Shown: positions 34,744 to 47,100 of the stretch, piece after piece | How the letters are laid out: each line of letters begins with the position of its first letter | Numbering within the stretch: the first letter of the stretch is position 1 | Assembly: GCA_963921935.1 (NCBI GenBank) | Contig: OY998175.1 | Location: forward strand, 226,942,122 to 227,006,121 | Source of the DNA: Galeruca laticollis | Taxonomy: Eukaryota; Arthropoda; Insecta; Coleoptera; Chrysomelidae | Direction of reading: 5' to 3' | DNA: 64,000 bases | Translations under genes and position numbers: made by a program | Notes under the pieces: model-generated | Database searches by the model: none | Told to the model about the DNA's origin: nothing | What the model saw: only the letters and a program-made list of their open reading frames with translations

Positions 34744-34985
34744 AGGCCGGGAACGCACGGTCCGGGTTTTAGCCGGATTAGCCGGATCAGGGAGAAATTT
34801 GGAGTGTTGAACATCTGAACCGGGTAAACGCCCGGAACTATTACGTCAGACTTTTTGCAAATATGGAATTCTCAAGACGTAAGAAACTAGCTGTCCTTTG
34901 TTTACTTCGCCAGCGCTTCAGAAGTATTTGGGCTCGTCCAGTCAAAGTCCAGGTCTCAAGGAAGTCTCATTTCACGTCCAAATAG
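34744..34985 (+). mobile_element. Possible left end of a PIF/Harbinger-like transposon
   Basis: After TTA at 34741-34743, a GC-rich terminus (ggccgggaacgcacggtcc, with ccggattagccggat) contrasts with its surroundings. At 34863 a 40-codon frame reads MEFSRRKKLAVLCLLRQRFR then SIWARPVK, resembling the start of Harbinger-type nuclease proteins. The 3-bp TTA/TAA target preference would fit. No right end was found, so it would be truncated. Confidence 0.35.
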
Positions 34986-34989
34986 AAGG

Positions 34990-35690
34990 TATTTCACACG
35001 TGCACTCATTTATGGCAGATCAATAAGCCAACGCAAATAGGTAAATATACTGGTCCCAATCTCTCTGGTAGCTGAAAACTACAGGTATTTTCCATTGGTC
35101 CTGTTCATTATTTCGACCCTTCCATCTGATTGTAGACAACGCTGTTATCCTGTGTAACATTCAGACTTACCTAAAGCATTGAGAAATGAATGTGTGTCTA
35201 CTTTGAAATATATGTTATTTTAAATCAATAATCAGCTTAGACTACAATCAATAAATTATGTACACTAACTATTGTTATTAATTACTACAGGTGATTGCAT
35301 CTTGAACAGAAGTTTAGTTAACAGCTACACAAGTTCCTAAAAAATAAAAAACTTTGATTAAATATATAATTAAAAATTAATGTATTGTTTACTTAACAGT
35401 ATTGGATTGTGATAAAAACAATTAAGGTGTTTCTTTCAATACAATGTTTATATTTGAATGAGGCTACTTTCCGTAAACAGTTCATACAACGAGTACAGAA
35501 TGTTTTAGAATGGCTTCTGACATAAAATAAATAAACTTTATCGTTGATTTTAGTCGTCGTTTGGTAATACCTTTATTGCGAACGCCTTATTGAATTTTGT
35601 TTGGTTTTCAATGTCATTCACAATGACATTCATGATAGGTACTACTTTTGATTAGGTTGACATTGACACTTCACATTTCACCAAACAGGT
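34990..35690. other. AT-rich sequence without recognised features
   Basis: Nothing coding or repeated was recognised here. Confidence 0.4.
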
Positions 35691-35696
35691 TGATTA

Positions 35697-35987
35697 CTAG
35701 GGTACTACATAAATCTGAAATTCGCTAAGCCAGCTCGGTTGAGTTCGGAGTTCGTAATTTCTAATAGAGATATTCCATTCGTCAGCCGAAAATAAAAATG
35801 TATTATAGGGATTATCAGAACTTGATTGTCCGTTGAGGTTTACAAAAACTTGCAGTTCATTTAGTTTCGGGTTAACTTGTCCAGTTTTGGAAATATCGAA
35901 AGGAAGTAGCTGATTTTTTGTTTTTTCGTTTGCTTGCATTCTTGAGAAGCTGTTCTCTGTCGTTGTGAGTTGGTTAAAGAGGTTTTC
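35697..35987 (-). CDS. Candidate terminal exon, unknown protein
   Basis: On the minus strand a pyrimidine-rich acceptor (cttacctccttgttacag) leads into 96 open codons ending in TAG at 35697. The peptide is polar, rich in Asn, Ser and Gln, and ends WLSEFQIYVVP. No domain, signal or membrane segment is visible. There is no initiating ATG near the 5' end, which fits a last exon. No upstream exon was identified, and chance openness is possible. Confidence 0.35.
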   Translation of the reverse strand, partial: ENLFNQLTTTENSFSRMQANEKTKNQLLPFDISKTGQVNPKLNELQVFVNLNGQSSSDNPYNTFLFSADEWNISIRNYELRTQPSWLSEFQIYVVP

Positions 35988-36364
35988 CTGTAACAAGGAG
36001 GTAAGCGTACTAAAAATTTTTCTTGAAATAGTACAGTCGTTGAGTGGTAGATTAATTCCAGATTCGCCGACCTCTTAATTTTTGTTCATCGGTATCTGTT
36101 TCTTTCAATACAAGTTTAATATTGAGGCAGCCATTCTGGACTTAACCACATGGTATACTTGAAGGTCTAGAAGTAGTTATACCTACACCTTGATTATCCG
36201 CCTGAGGCCTTTGAGGGAGGAAATCCCCGAAAAAACGGCGTTTTAAGCTATACACCACTTCGGAGTCGAAATTTCGGCATGATTGATCTCGTTGATGCAC
36301 GTGTTCGCCACAGTTCTAGATGTTATGTCTCCAAGATGGATGGAGTAAATCTTTAGTTTGAAAG

Positions 36365-36370
36365 ATAGGA
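36365..36370 (+). repeat. Target-site duplication, left
   Basis: gatagg, repeated directly at 52108-52113, immediately outside the inverted-repeat termini of the palindromic element. Confidence 0.75.
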
Positions 36371-36793
36371 GCAAATGAGCTAGGCGGGTTCTGGCTCATT
36401 CCTTATGTAAATTAACATGGGAAATCGCCAAGGTCCATCGTGGTCATTTTTGACTCAATTTCGATCTGCGCATGGGTCAAGTCGGCCGTTAGCAATCTTA
36501 TTCCGCGTATCCACCTTCTGCTGGGACACGTTCGATATACAGGATGTAGTAATAAATATGCCATAAGGGCACTAGGACTCGGGAGGGGTGGAAGTCAGCC
36601 ATCTTGTATTCTGTGACGTCACCTTCGCCATCCATCAACTGTCACATGTGCCATCCGTTATATGTGTCATCTCTCATATGTTCCGAGTAGTATATGTTCT
36701 GCCATGTATTTTGTGTTATCTATCTCCAAGGTGTGTGTGAGTGTGACGTAAACAGCATACCTTCGTACAATTTATTAAAAACTGGAAAAAAGA

Positions 36794-36869
36794 TCCTGCC
36801 ACCGCGGGTGTTTGAACCTCTCACCTACCGATTCATAAGCAACGGACCTAACCACTGCACCACGAAGAT
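36794..36869 (-). repeat. tRNA-like/SINE head, left arm
   Basis: On the minus strand it has tggtgcagtggttagg (A-box-like) and gaggttcaaacacccg (B-box-like), spaced as in a tRNA gene. It is mirrored at 51611-51685. The anticodon and acceptor stems do not fold well, so it is a tRNA-derived SINE head or a decayed tRNA rather than a working tRNA. A short phrase, cagcat.ccttcgtacaattta, lies on both sides of the insert in this arm (36760 and 37050). Confidence 0.55.
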
Positions 36870-37189
36870 TATTATAAATTATGGAATTAAATTATGTATT
36901 ATACTGCAACGATCAATAACTACATGTACACACGAATCCTAAGTTCGTGCATGTACATTATATTAATTTCGCATTATGATAATAAATGTAAAAGTGATCA
37001 ATATACGGTGGAGTGAAAAAGATAGTAGAAAAATATTATTGAATTTTAAACAGCATGCCTTTGTACAATTAAATCATATACATAAGAAAACCACATTACT
37101 TTGTTTTATAAGGGCACTTTGTTATTATTATTCAGAATAAAGTCGAATAAACGGTATTATGTTAGGGACGTCACTACGACGATATACAG

Positions 37190-38196
37190 GATGTCGACTG
37201 GAACAGCTGTTGTCTTGTGTTTAAGAATATGCTGCAATATGTTTATTGGGGTAACAGCAATACAAGAAAGTTGACGGGATTACAAATAAATTTACCAAAA
37301 AAATCCGACGCAAGGAAGAAGGTTATAAATCACATTCTCTCTGCATGCAGCTTTAATTGTCTCCCTGTTAACCATATAGAAATTGTAGAAGAAAAGGAGA
37401 ACGGAGGCAATGTTCGAATTATACAAAAAGTGTTGCATTTAAAGCTGTAGAGACTTACTTTTCTAGGTCCAGCACCCCATTTTCTACTATACCGGAAGAT
37501 ATCTACATACAGGACGCTGGACTAATCTCTACCGATAATTTGGTTGCACGTATTTTAAGGAAGAGAACTAATAAAACAAAAAACTTTCTCCTTATAAAAT
37601 TAAAGATATCGACCCTCTGTCGCAGGCTTACATTACATCGACAAGGAAACGAAAACAGGAAATGGATACCGAGAGGCGGAAGCTGGATTTTCTCGAAAAC
37701 ACAACTGCAATAAAGAAAGAATATAGAAGTCTACTGGAGAAAGAAGAGAAGATAACACAATTGAGGGAGAGATTAGAAAACTATTTTTATAGCTATTGGA
37801 TAAACCTAGACCCAGCAGATGTGTATAATATGTCGGCGTTTACCATAAACAATAAAAACAAATATACTTTTGTTGGTGTGTTAGCGGAAAAGGATGCCAT
37901 AAAAATGTCTATTTCTTAAAGGGTTACTACAAAATATATTTCTAAGTGTTTACAACAATAGAGCAGCTCTTATTGTAGATGGTTATATTACAATACTTTA
38001 TAATAATGGTATGGAGATAATACGTTTACCTACAGAAGAAACGTTTGCAACATATACTACAAATGGTATTACGTCTTACCAAGGCAAAACATTCGCTAAG
38101 ATAGAAAATTTAAAGTTTTCTACGGAGGTACGGAAGGACATTCCTTTTACCCAAGAAGATATGGCCCAAATTAAAAACATTACTATGCAGAAGTAA
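37190..38196 (+). pseudogene. Palindrome protein family, outermost copy (left arm)
   Basis: A degraded member of the unrecognised family. It starts abruptly in mid-protein (QYVYWGNSNTRKLTGLQINL, 37235), continues through RERLENYFYSYWINLDPAD (37770-37830) and ends inside the C-terminal domain at FTQEDMAQIKNITMQK (38196). Frameshifts near 37440, 37580 and 37915 separate the parts. It then joins, without an intergene, a piece from the N-terminal half of another copy (38197-38470). Mirror: 50300-51290. Confidence 0.7.
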
Positions 38197-38470
38197 CCAG
38201 TTCTGGAGTTAACAAGAGCATTGGAAACCATATTATAGATTTCTTCAACTGCTCAGCCGCAAGATTAAAGAAAACTCTCTCTTCTACATTGGTCTAGAAG
38301 CATGGTATTACCAGATTAGAAGCTACGATATAACAACCCATTTGGCAATTCCCATGTAGAAGGCTACAATCCTTTAGAATATTGCATAACTCTGCTACAA
38401 GATAGTAAATTGTACTTCCACAAATTCTCCGTTATACAATGTTTCGATTGCAAAAAATGTGGACAAAGTT
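38197..38470 (+). pseudogene. Palindrome protein family, fused N-terminal remnant (left arm)
   Basis: Matches the part of copy A at 42065-42340 ([38 protein letters not shown]) with stops and small deletions. It is bounded by copy C sequence on its left and copy B sequence on its right, so it is a recombination product. Mirror: 50040-50300. Confidence 0.6.
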
Positions 38471-38479
38471 GACCGAGAG

Positions 38480-41406
38480 TCTACAGAATTACCGCGAATT
38501 ATTAAAACAATTACAAAAAGAATACTATATTATCTTCTAGACCTCGATATTACTCAAGACATCTGTGGGGTGTTCCAGAAAGAAGAAATGACAAACTACT
38601 TAACAAGTAACGTTAACTTTCGTAAACATGGAATGTATCGGGAGAATTCTAACGTAATTGTGAATAATAATAATACAGTCGGAATGGATTGCCTTACGTG
38701 GCTTACATTTAACGCAAGGGTTAAAATATACAACAAATTTATTTGTCAAATAACCATATAATAGGTTTCGTGAGCTGTCCAAATAAGAGATTAAAAGACC
38801 CATTTTCCAACACTTTAACCAGAGAACATGGAATTACGAGATTAGTAGCAACCATATATAATTATTCCATAGCCGATAACAAGACAGGGGAATACAATTG
38901 CTTAGAAGACTGTCTTACCTTACTGGAGGATAGCAAACTTTATTTCCACAATGCGCCATTATACTCTTATCTCATTTTCTAAAATGTGGACAAAGTTGAC
39001 AAAAGTCTGCAAAACAGTTGCTGTCTTGTATTTAACAATATACTGCAATATGTATACTGGGGGAACAGTAATAGAAGGAAATTAACCGGTCTACAGATAA
39101 GTTTACCAATGGAATCCAACGCAAGAAAAAAGTTGTAAATTATTGTCTTTCTACATTTAGTTTTATTTTCTTACCTATTAATTATATAGAGATCGTAGAA
39201 GATACGAGTAATAAGGAGAAAAATGTTCTTTACCCGGTCTTCCACACTGTTTAGCACTATCCCGGAAGATATCGACATCCAGGAGCTCGGACTGGTATCT
39301 ACATGTAATATTATACCCAAAGTTCTAAGAAAAAGGGTAAACAAAAATAGTAAACTAATGCCTTTTGTGCTAAAAGAAATAACACCAATTTCCCATATTT
39401 CTGTATTATCTGTAAAGAAGCGGAGATTAGAAATGAAGGAAACAGAATTATAGAAAAGGAAAATAGAGTATTTAGAAAATATAGCTACGGTTAAAATAGA
39501 ATATAAATATTTTTGGAGAAGGAACAGAAAATAGCAGAATTGAAGTAGGGACTAGAAAATTATTTCTGCACTAGGTGGAAAAACGTAGGGCCCTCTGGAG
39601 AGTACAGCGTATCCGCGTTTACCGTTAACAGCAAAAATAAATATACCTATGTAGGAGCTTTGGCGGATAAGGAAGGGCAACGAGACGTATACTACTTAAA
39701 GGGTTACCACAAACATCTGTGGGGTGTTCCAGAAAGAAGAAATGACAAACTACTTAACAAGTAACGTTAACTTTCGTAAACATGGAATGTATCGGGAGAC
39801 TTCTAACGTAATTGTGAATAATAATAATACAGTCGGAATGGATTGCCTTACGTGGCTTACATTTAACGCAAGGGTTAAAATATACAACAAATTTATTTGT
39901 CAAATAACCATATAATAGGTTTCGTGAGCTGTCCAAATAAGAGATTAAAAGACCCATTTTCCAACACTTTAACCAGAGAACATGGAATTACAAGATTAGT
40001 AGCAACCATATATAATTATTCCATAGCCGATAACAAGACAGGGGAATACAATTGCTTAGAAGACTGTCTTACCTTACTGGAGGATAGCAAACTTCATTTC
40101 CACAATGCGCCATTATACTCTATCTCATTTTCTAAAATGTGGACAAAGTTGACAAAAGTCTGCAAAACAGTTGCTGTCTTGTATTTAACAATATACTGCA
40201 ATATGTATACTGGGGGAACAGTAATAGAAGGAAATTAACCGGTCTACAGATAAGTTTACCAATGGAATCCAACGCAAGAAAAAAGTTGTAAATTATTGTC
40301 TTTCTACATTTAGTTTTATTTTCTTACCTATTAATTATATAGAGATCGTAGAAGATACGAGTAATAAGGAGAAAAATGTTCTTTACCCGGTCTTCCACAC
40401 TGTTTAGCACTATCCCGGAAGATATCGACATCCAGGAGCTCGGACTGGTATCTACATGTAATATTATACCCAAAGTTCTAAGAAAAAGGGTAACCAAAAA
40501 TAGTAAACTAATGCCTTTTGTGCTAAAAGAAATAACACCAATTTCCCATATTTCTGTATTATCTGTAAAGAAGCGGAGATTAGAAATGAAGGAAACAGAA
40601 TTATAGAAAAGGAAAATAGAGTATTCAGAAAATACAGCTACGGTTAAAATAGAATATAAATATTTTTGGAGAAGGAACAGAAAATAGCAGAATTGAAGTA
40701 GGGACTAGAAAATTATTTCTGCACCAGGTGGAAAAACGTAGGGCCCTCTGGAGAGTACAGCGTATCCGCGTTTACCGTTAACAGCAAAAATAAATATACC
40801 TATGTAGGAGCTTTGGCGGATAAGGAAGGGCAACGAGACGTATACTACTTAAAGGGTTACCACAAACATACGTTGTTACGCGTTTACAATGATAGAGAAG
40901 CTCTTGTTGGAGACGGTTATGTCACATTACCATATAACAATGGAATGGAATTAATATGTTTGCCAGCCGAAAAACCATTTGCTACCTTTACTACAAATGG
41001 ATATACGAAATTTAACGATAACACATTTGCCAAAATCGAAAACTTAGAATTTTACACAGGCGCATGGAAAAATATAGACGTTCCATTTACCCAAGTGGAG
41101 GTGGAGAGGGTTAACGTCGTTACAATGCAAGAAATTGCGGATAGCATAAAGTTTAGGGATTGTCATCGACTAGAAGAATTTACAGAAGGTACAGAACTGG
41201 TAATATCTGGAATTAAAGAAGTTATGCATAGAGGTAGAATCCAGTATATATTAAAACTAGACAATATAAATGTTTTTTACCTTTCGAATTACTGGTTAGA
41301 ACAAGAATTAGAAGAAACAGACTTAGATTATAGGATAAAAATAAAAATTGACATGTTAAAACATACACCCAACAGAAACAAAGAACGAGTTGTATTTTGT
41401 GTATAA
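38480..41406 (+). pseudogene. Palindrome protein family, copy B (left arm)
   Basis: The N-terminal domain has LDLDITQDICGVFQKEEM, then [24 protein letters not shown] and GITRLVATIYNY. The middle holds a basic region (LSVKKRRLEM) and a coiled-coil-like stretch. The C-terminal domain (40813-41406) is open for 197 codons and ends in HTPNRNKERVVFCV. The middle is duplicated in tandem: 38564-39715 and 39717-40869 are nearly identical with a 1154-bp offset, so the gene cannot be read through. Several other frameshifts occur. The function is unknown. Mirror: 48185-50037. Confidence 0.7.
38564..40869 (+). repeat. 1154-bp tandem duplication within copy B
   Basis: Two nearly identical units at an offset of 1153-1154 bp. 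The right arm has one unit only, so this happened after the palindrome formed, or was lost on the other side. The few differences, such as gagaattc against gagacttc, show it is young. Confidence 0.85.
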
Positions 41407-41433
41407 GTTTTGTTAAACCTGTATAAATATTCT

Positions 41434-41439
41434 AATAAA
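41434..41439 (+). terminator. Poly-A signal after copy B
   Basis: AATAAA lies 28 bases after the copy B stop, and is mirrored at 48152-48157. It fits a eukaryotic (nuclear) transcript end. Confidence 0.5.
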
Positions 41440-41513
41440 ACTTTTAAAGATACCATTGTTTTCCAAATTCTTCCACCTTTGTTCTTATTTAATGTTAAAC
41501 CATCTATCTGGAA

Positions 41514-41711
41514 TTGGTTCCTGCAAAACATGGTGGTAAAGCTAAGCAGCCTTTGCTCTCACTAAGTAACAACCCGCTTGCCATTGGAACAAGAGAAGTA
41601 GTCGGGTTTGGCGAATTGTTTTCTGCAAAACATGGTGTTAAAGCTAAGATGCCTTTCCTCTTACTAAGTAACAACCCGCGTGCCATTGGAACAAGAGAAG
41701 TAGTCGGATAA
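41514..41711 (+). repeat. 98-bp direct repeat pair between copies B and A
   Basis: Two units share ctgcaaaacatggtg, taagtaacaacccgc and gccattggaacaagagaag. The pair is mirrored at 47880-48077. One frame is open across both, encoding SNNPLAIGTREVVG and SNNPRAIGTREVVG, and stops just before copy A. Whether this is a leader, a regulatory repeat or a decayed peptide precursor cannot be told. Confidence 0.7.
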
Positions 41712-41714
41712 GAT

Positions 41715-43636
41715 TTGGAAATTATTAAAAGGAAACATAAAGAACCTGTGTGCATTCCATACAAAGTAGAATTGGCGGACGTTAAACTCGATAGGCTACA
41801 TAAAGAAATGCCAAATTTATTGGAGCAACTCCGAAAGGAAACTTGCTACCTAATGGACTTGGACATAACGCAGGATTTTGCAGGATTTTTTGACAAAGAA
41901 GAAATGATTAACTATTTAAAAAACAACTTTAACTTTTGCATCCAAGGATAGTACAAGTAAAGAGGCAACGTTATTGTAAACAATGATAAAACAGTTGGCA
42001 TAGATTGCCTTACGTGGCTCACATCTAATGCAAGGGTTAAAATATACAACAAATTTATTTGTCAAATAACCAGTCCTGGAGTTAACAAGAGCTTTGGAAG
42101 CCATATTATAGATTTCGTCAACTGCCCAGGCGCAATATTAAAGGAAACTTTCTCTTCTGCATTGGCCAAGAAGCATGGTATTACCAGATTAGAAGCCACG
42201 ATATATAACTACCCAATTGGAAATTTCCACGGAGAAGGCTACAGTCCTTTAGAATATTGCATAACTCTACTACAAGATAGTAAGTTGTACTTCCAACATT
42301 CTCCGTTATACTCTGTTTCGATTGCAAAAAATGTGGACAAAGTTGACCGAGAGTCTACAGAACAGATGTTGTCTTGTGTTTAACAATATGCAGCAATATG
42401 TTTATTGGGGTAACAGCAATACAAGAAAGTTGACAGGATTACAAATAAATTTACCAAAAGTATCCGACGCAGGGAAGAAGGTTATAAATTACATTCTCTA
42501 TGCAGACAGCTTTAATTGCCTCCCTGTTAACCATATGGAAATTGTAGAAGAAAAAGAGAACGGAGACAATGTTCGAATTATACAAAAGTGTTACATTAAA
42601 GCTGTAGAGACTTACTTTTCTAGGTCCAGAACCCCATTTTCTACTATACCGGAAGATATCGACGTACAGGACGCTGGACTAATCTCTACAAATAATTTGG
42701 TTGCACGTATTTTAAGGAAGAGATCTAATAAAACAAACAAACATTCTCCTTATAAGATCAAAGAAATCGACCGTCTGTCGCAAGCTTACATTACATCGAC
42801 AAGGAAACGAACACAGGAAATGGATGAGCTAGATACCAAGAGGCGGAAGCTGGATTTTCTCGAAAAGACAACTGCAATAAAGGAAGAATATAGAAGTCTA
42901 CTGGAGAAAGAAGAGAAGATAACACAATTGAGGGAGAGATTAGAAAACTATTTTTATAGCCATTGGATAAACCTAGACCCAGCAGGTGTGTATAAGGTGT
43001 CGGCATTTACAATAAACAATAAAAACAAATATACTTATGTTGGTTTGTTAGCGGAAAAGGATGCCATAAAAAAATGTCTGCTTCTTAAAGGGTTACTACA
43101 AAAATATATTTCTAAATGTTTACAACAATAGAGCAGCTCTTATACCAGATGATTATATTACAATACTTTATAATAATGGTATGGAGATAATATGTTTGGT
43201 TACAGTAGAAACGTTAGCAACATTAACTACATATGGTGTTACGTCTTACCAAGGCAACATATTCGCTGAGATAGAAAATTTAAAGTTTTCTACGGAGATA
43301 TGGAAGGATATTCCTTTTACCCAAGAAGATATGACCCAAATTAAAAACATTACGATGCAGAAGATAAAAGATCATATTAAATTAAGGTTTTGCCAGCGCT
43401 TAGAAGAAATTGCCGAAGGAACAGAAATGGTAATTACAGCTTTAGAGGAAGATAAACACAGAGAGAGACTTCGTTACATATTAAAGTTTGAGAATTCGGA
43501 AATCTTCTATTGCTCAAACTACTGGATGGAAAGAGAATTTCCAGAAATGGACCTAAGTTCTAGAATTAAGATAAAAATATATAAAATTGAACATACGCCT
43601 AATAGAAATAAGGAAATAGTTGTATTCTGTGTGTAA
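41715..43636 (+). pseudogene. Palindrome protein family, copy A (left arm)
   Basis: The most complete member, equivalent to about 640 codons. N-terminal part: [40 protein letters not shown], then HIIDFVNCP and [15 protein letters not shown]. Middle: QQYVYWGNSN, a basic stretch (STRKRTQEMDELDTKRRK), and a likely coiled coil (EEYRSLLEKEEKITQLRERL). C-terminal domain: NNKNKYTYVGLLAEKD to HTPNRNKEIVVFCV, stop at 43636. Two stops near 41950, an extra A in the run at 42326-42331, and a further slip near 43080-43110 break it. The [11 protein letters not shown] and ARVKIYNK motifs recall some rolling-circle Rep proteins; this is a weak analogy. No homologue is recognised with confidence. Confidence 0.75.
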
Positions 43637-43879
43637 TATTTGTTTGTATTATACTCAACATGCTATTATTGTAAACAAAAACGATTAAAAATAGCGTTTT
43701 GTTGCTGTTTTGTTTATCCCTACCAGTGTTGTATTAATCCTATTTCCTAAAGATGTGGGTTAAGGAAGGTGGTGTGCCATATTGGTAAGAAAAACACATT
43801 ACTTTACTTTCGACGAAGCAGTTTCGACGACTCCCTCCCCTCCTATTTCAGGTTTCCCCAAATGCGCCGACAACGACAG

Positions 43880-44139
<260 letters not shown>

Positions 44140-47100
44140 CCGCATTTGGGGAAACCTAAAATAGGAGGGGTGGGAGTCGTCGAAACTGCTTCGTCGAAAG
44201 TAAAGTAATGTGGTTTTCTTACCAATATGGCACACCACCTTCCTTAACCCACATCTTTAGGAAATAGGATTAATACAACACTGGTAGGGATAAACAAAAT
44301 AGCAACAAAACGCGATTTTTAATCGTTTTTGTTTACAATAATAGCATGTTGAGTATAATACAAACAAATATTACACACAAAATACAACTATTTCCTCATT
44401 TCTATTAGGCGTATGTTCAATTTTATATATTTTTATCTTAATTCTAGAACTTAGGTCCATTTCTGGAAATTCTCTTTCCATCCAGTAGTTTGAGCAATAG
44501 AAGATTTCCGAATTCTCAAACTTTAATATGTAACGAAGTCTCTCTCTGTGTGTTTATCTTCCTCTAAAGCTGTAATTACTATTTCTGTTCCTTCCGCAAT
44601 TTCTTCTAAGCGCTGGCAAAACCTTAATTTAATATGATCTTTTATCTTCTGCATCGTAATGTTTTTAATTTGGGTCATATCTTCTTCGGTAAAAGGAATA
44701 TCCTTCCATATCTCCGTAGAAAACTTTAAATTTTCTATCTTAGCGAATATGTTGCCTTGGTAAGACGTAATACCATATGTAGTTAATGTTGCAAACGTTT
44801 CTTCTGTAACCAAACATATTATCTCCATACCATTATTCTAAAGTATTGTAATATAATCATCTGGTATAAGAGCTGCTCTATTGTTGTAAACAGAAATATA
44901 TTTTTGTAGTAACCCTTTAAGAAGTAGACATTTTTTATGGCATCCTTTTCCGCTAACAAACCAACATAAGTATATTTGTTTTTATTGTTTATTGTAAATG
45001 CCGACACTTTATACACACCTGCTGGGTCGAGGTTTATCCAATGGCTATAAAAATAGTTTTCTAATCTCTCCCTCAATTGTGTTATCTTCTCTTCTTTCTC
45101 CAGTAGACTTCTATATTCTTCCTTTATTGCAGTTGTCTTTTCGAGAAAATCCAGCTTCCGCCTCTTGGTATCTAGCTCGTCCATTTCCTGTGTTCGTTTC
45201 CTTGTCGATGTAATGTAAGCTTGCGACAGACGGTCGATTTCTTTAATCTTATAAGGAGAAAGTTTGTTTGTTTTATTAGATCTCTTCCTTAAAATACGTG
45301 CAACCAAATTATCTGTAGAGATTAGTCCAGCGTCCTGTACGTCGATATCTTCCGGTATAGTAGAAAATGGGGTTCTGGACCTAGAAAAGTAAGTCTCTAC
45401 AGCTTTAATGTAACACTTTTGTATAATTCGAACATTGTCTTCGTTCTCTTTTTCTTCTATAATTTCTATATGGTTAACAGGGAGGCAATTAAAGCTGTCT
45501 GCATAGAGAATGTAATTTATAACCTTCTTCCCTGCGTCGGATACTTTTGGTAAATTTATTTGTAATCCTGTCAACTTTCTTGTATTGCTGTTACCCCAAT
45601 AAACATATTGCTGCATATTGTTAAACACAAGACAACATCTGTTCTGTAGACTCTCGGTCAACTTTGCCCACATTTTTTGCAATCGAAACAGAGTATAACG
45701 GAGAATTTTGTCGTTTTCGTTGTCGCCGCATTTGGGGAAACCTAAAATAGGAGGGGTGGGAGTCGTCGAAACTGCTTCGTCGAAAGTAAAGTAATGTGGT
45801 TTTCTTACCAATATGGCACACCACCTTCCTTAACCCACATCTTTAGGAAATAGGATTAATACAACACTGGTAGGGATAAACAAAATAGCAACAAAACGCG
45901 ATTTTTAATCGTTTTTGTTTACAATAATAGCATGTTGAGTATAATACAAACAAATATTACACACAAAATACAACTATTTCCTCATTTCTATTAGGCGTAT
46001 GTTCAATTTTATATATTTTTATCTTAATTCTAGAACTTAGGTCCATTTCTGGAAATTCTCTTTCCATCCAGTAGTTTGAGCAATAGAAGATTTCCGAATT
46101 CTCAAACTTTAATATGTAACGAAGTCTCTCTCTGTGTGTTTATCTTCCTCTAAAGCTGTAATTACTATTTCTGTTCCTTCCGCAATTTCTTCTAAGCGCT
46201 GGCAAAACCTTAATTTAATATGATCTTTTATCTTCTGCATCGTAATGTTTTTAATTTGGGTCATATCTTCTTCGGTAAAAGGAATATCCTTCCATATCTC
46301 CGTAGAAAACTTTAAATTTTCTATCTTAGCGAATATGTTGCCTTGGTAAGACGTAATACCATATGTAGTTAATGTTGCAAACGTTTCTTCTGTAACCAAA
46401 CATATTATCTCCATACCATTATTCTAAAGTATTGTAATATAATCATCTGGTATAAGAGCTGCTCTATTGTTGTAAACAGAAATATATTTTTGTAGTAACC
46501 CTTTAAGAAGTAGACATTTTTTTATGGCATCCTTTTCCGCTAACAAACCAACATAAGTATATTTGTTTTTATTGTTTATTGTAAATGCCGACACTTTATA
46601 CACACCTGCTGGGTCGAGGTTTATCCAATGGCTATAAAAATAGTTTTCTAATCTCTCCCTCAATTGTGTTATCTTCTCTTCTTTCTCCAGTAGACTTCTA
46701 TATTCTTCTTTTATTGCAGTTGTCTTTTCGAGAAAATCCAGCTTCCGCCTCTTGGTATCTAGCTCGTCCATTTCCTGTGTTCGTTTCCTTGTCGATGTAA
46801 TGTAAGCTTGCGACAGACGGTCGATTTCTTTAATCTTATAAGGAGAAAGTTTGTTTGTTTTATTAGATCTCTTCCTTAAAATACGTGCAACCAAATTATC
46901 TGTAGAGATTAGTCCAGCGTCCTGTACGTCGATATCTTCCGGTATAGTAGAAAATGGGGTTCTGGACCTAGAAAAGTAAGTCTCTACAGCTTTAATGTAA
47001 CACTTTTGTATAATTCGAACATTGTCTCCGTTCTCTTTTTCTCCTATAATTTCTATATGGTTAACAGGGAGGCAATTAAAGCTGTCTGCATAGAGAATGT

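Noticed and set aside
36794..36869. A functional tRNA gene
   Set aside because: A and B boxes are present, but acceptor and anticodon stems do not pair well and no anticodon can be assigned.
42326..42331. Programmed +1 frameshift at the A run in copy A
   Set aside because: Copy B keeps the frame at the same point with a shorter run and copy A has other stops, so this is a decay mutation.
41715..42340. Calling the palindrome family a rolling-circle Rep protein
   Set aside because: Only two short motifs suggest it. No HUH pair or catalytic Tyr in context is seen, so it is left unassigned.
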